13,531 nt of DNA. It comes from JALZHR01 sp036389695 (GTDB taxonomy: Bacteria > Acidobacteriota > Blastocatellia > Pyrinomonadales > Pyrinomonadaceae). The stretch is taken from NCBI GenBank assembly GCA_036389695.1, contig DASVWG010000279.1:1-13531 (forward strand), read 5' to 3'. The notes beneath the pieces were generated by a model. That model had not been told where the DNA came from and ran no database searches. It was given only the letters and a program-made list of their open reading frames with translations. Below, piece by piece: positions 11,562 to 13,531 of the stretch. The translations under genes and the position numbers were made by a program. The first letter of the stretch is position 1. The number at the start of each line of letters is the position of its first letter.

Positions 11562-13531
11562 TTAATCATTATCCGCGCCGCGTGCCGTCACTTTTCCGGA
11601 TTTTTTTAAATTATTAATATTTTCCGTCGAATCGTGTTTTTCTTTATCCGCGTCGAAATCGTCTTTGGTCTCGATTCGGATTTTCTCCTTTTGCTCGTCG
11701 CGCGAAGCGGGAACGCCGTTGATTGATTTGTATTGTTCGACGGTTTGCGTTTCGACGCCCGGCTCGACTGTAAGCTCGATTGTTTCATAATTTTCCGGCG
11801 CGATTGTTTCGCCGGTCGAATATCCGGCATACAAAACGTTCGGCTTCGGCTGATGGCGCAGGCAATTCAAGTTTGAAAAAGATTTCGAGGGCACGACGGC
11901 TTTTTCGCGCTGCGGGCAGAATTCGCCGGCGAGCATTCCGGTTTCCGGGTCAATCGTCACTTCCATTAAGCCTTTCGGCATCGGAAACGCGCCGCCGCCA
12001 AATTCCGGACGCGCCCCGGTCGCCTTTCTCATAAAATCGACCCAGACCGGAAGCGCGATTTCGCCGCCGGTGAATCCGATGTCTTTGGTTTCGTCAAAGC
12101 CAATCCAGACGACGCAGACCAGATTCGGCGTGTAGCCGACAAACCAGCCGTCTTTCGAGCTGCCGGTTTTGCCGACAAAGGCGACGTCTTTTCCGAGCGC
12201 TCCGTTAGCCGCGCGCGCCGTTCCGCGCTCGACGACCGCGCCGAGCATATCGGTTATCATATACGCCGTCTGCGGGCTGATGATTTGCGCTTCTTCGTTT
12301 TCCGTTTTATAAACCTGATTGCCTTCGCCCGAAATTATCTGCGAGACGAAAACCGGATTGACGCGTTTTCCGCCGTTGGCGAAAGCGGCGAAAGCGGCGG
12401 CGAGCTCGAGCGGCGTGACTTCTTCCGTGCCGAGCGCCATCGCGGGATAAGCTTCCGGTCGTTTCATCCCGAATTTTTCGGCGGTTCCGGCGACTCTATA
12501 TAAACCGCTTTCAAGCGCGAGTTCGACCGCCGCAACGTTTGAAGATTTGGCGAGCGCGGTTTTCAAAGTAATCTCGTGCATCGCGTAGGAATTTCCGTAA
12601 TTCGCCGGTTTATAAGGCTTTCGGTCAACATTAAAAGCCATCGGTCGGTCGTCAACGACGCTGGTCGGCAATTTTCCCTGTTCCAGAGCGGTCGCGTAGA
12701 CGAAAGGTTTAAAGGTCGATCCGGGCTGACGACGCGCTTCGGTCGCACGATTTAGCTGCGATGCGGCGTAATCGCGCCCGCCGACCATCGCCAGAACGTG
12801 ACCGCTGCGCGGGTCGACGGCGACGAGCGCGGCTTGGGGAGTAACGCCTTTTTTCGCAAAAGTTTTATCGAGCGCGGCAAGTTTATTATTAATGGAATCT
12901 TCCGCCATTTCCTGCAACTGCGGGTCAATCGTCGAATAAACCCGAAGGTTTCTTTCGGGCAGTTTTTCGTCGGAAAGTTCTTTCTGCACCGCATCGACAA
13001 AATACGGCGCGATGGATTTGTCGTTTTTCGCCGGCGCGGCTAAAACGATTTCTTCGCCTCGCGCTTTTTCCGCTTCGTCCGGTGAAATCAATCCTTCTTC
13101 GAATAATTTTTGAATCACCAGATTGCGACGCTCTTTCGCGGCTTCCAGATTGCGATTCGGCGCGAATTTATTCGGGCTTTTTATCATCGCCGCGAGCATC
13201 GCCGCTTCCGAAACGCTTAAGTTTTCTATCTTTTTGCCGAAATAACTGCGGCTCGCCTGCTCGACGCCGTGAATGCCGGTCGCGCCGTGCTGTCCGAAAT
13301 AAATCTCGTTGCAGTAAAGCGCGAAAATATCTTCTTTCGAAAGATTTTTTTCCAAAGCGAGCGCCAGAAAGGCTTCGGAAAATTTGCGCCCGAAACTTCT
13401 TTCATTCGTCAAAAAAACGTTTTTGACGAATTGCTGCGTGATGGTCGAGCCGCCTTCACGGATTTCATTGTCGGAAATGTTCCGGTAAAAAGCGCGAAAA
13501 ATGCCGCGCGGGTCGATGCCGATGTGTTCAA
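11562..13531 (-). CDS. mrcA: Penicillin-binding protein 1A family, bifunctional (N-terminus beyond the window)
   Basis: Class A PBP with a peptidoglycan glycosyltransferase (GT51) and a transpeptidase, anchored in the inner membrane and acting in the periplasm. The reading frame runs off the right edge, so the membrane anchor and the first GT51 motif (EDxxF with the catalytic Glu) are missing; 655 residues are visible. A TTG at 13412 is not the start: upstream codons encode EHIGIDPRGIFRAF and GGSTITQQFVKNVF, which belong to the GT51 domain. RKFSEAFLALALEKNLSKED and the YFGQHGATGIHGVEQAS segment complete it. Transpeptidase motifs, counted from 13412, are STFK at 232-235 (nucleophile Ser232), SSN at 290-292 and KTGS at 415-418. 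A charged, low-complexity tail of about 75 residues rich in Glu, Lys and Asp follows the last domain. It converges with the crotonase gene, with no terminator in the 7-nt gap. Confidence 0.95.
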   Translation of the reverse strand, partial: EHIGIDPRGIFRAFYRNISDNEIREGGSTITQQFVKNVFLTNERSFGRKFSEAFLALALEKNLSKEDIFALYCNEIYFGQHGATGIHGVEQASRSYFGKKIENLSVSEAAMLAAMIKSPNKFAPNRNLEAAKERRNLVIQKLFEEGLISPDEAEKARGEEIVLAAPAKNDKSIAPYFVDAVQKELSDEKLPERNLRVYSTIDPQLQEMAEDSINNKLAALDKTFAKKGVTPQAALVAVDPRSGHVLAMVGGRDYAASQLNRATEARRQPGSTFKPFVYATALEQGKLPTSVVDDRPMAFNVDRKPYKPANYGNSYAMHEITLKTALAKSSNVAAVELALESGLYRVAGTAEKFGMKRPEAYPAMALGTEEVTPLELAAAFAAFANGGKRVNPVFVSQIISGEGNQVYKTENEEAQIISPQTAYMITDMLGAVVERGTARAANGALGKDVAFVGKTGSSKDGWFVGYTPNLVCVVWIGFDETKDIGFTGGEIALPVWVDFMRKATGARPEFGGGAFPMPKGLMEVTIDPETGMLAGEFCPQREKAVVPSKSFSNLNCLRHQPKPNVLYAGYSTGETIAPENYETIELTVEPGVETQTVEQYKSINGVPASRDEQKEKIRIETKDDFDADKEKHDSTENINNLKKSGKVTARGADND

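Overview
The window reads as an ordinary chromosomal stretch of a Gram-negative bacterium with moderate GC. The best guess for the source is an Acidobacteriota member of the Blastocatellia/Pyrinomonadales type. LpxC implies a lipid A outer membrane. A secreted matrixin-type protease with a DUF4214 tail, a secreted protein ending in a carboxypeptidase-regulatory-like domain, a three-repeat DUF1206 membrane protein and an orphan circularly permuted ATP-grasp protein are a mix I associate with that group. This placement is an inference from gene content, not from a marker-gene comparison. No rRNA, tRNA, CRISPR array, phage gene or transposase was seen.

Layout. From 57 to 929 (minus) lies lpxC, divergent from a plus-strand run of three genes: an unrecognised 195-aa protein that may be a decayed zincin (1097-1684), a six-helix DUF1206 protein (1750-2613) and an EVE-domain protein (2617-3021). 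The last two are 3 nt apart and probably translationally coupled. A REPIN-like element (3019-3147) follows and supplies the EVE stop codon. Next come an orphan ATP-grasp protein (3155-4519) and a repeat-rich spacer with two hairpins. A potentially structured leader (4730-4810) runs straight into the Shine-Dalgarno of a secreted two-domain protein (4811-5839), which ends in a clear intrinsic terminator. A biotin-dependent carboxyltransferase subunit (6023-7651) and a small cupin protein (7743-8060) follow. The cupin gene converges on inorganic pyrophosphatase (8118-8732, minus) across a perfect 17-bp inverted repeat.

The right third holds a 353-nt gap with a doubtful 40-codon ORF and a good sigma70-like promoter. 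The promoter drives the secreted metalloprotease (9086-10765), which is closed by a 22-bp hairpin terminator. A short crotonase-fold protein lacking the usual catalytic glutamates (10958-11554) then meets, tail to tail with 7 nt between them, a class A penicillin-binding protein (11562 to the window edge, minus, N-terminus missing).

The genes do not form one pathway. They are envelope biogenesis (lpxC, the class A PBP), acyl-CoA metabolism (carboxyltransferase, crotonase-like protein), pyrophosphate hydrolysis (ppa), two secreted proteins and several conserved proteins of unknown role. I found no convincing undescribed multi-gene system. The points most worth checking are the structured leader before 4811, the REPIN-like element, the decayed-zincin candidate and the catalytically atypical crotonase.
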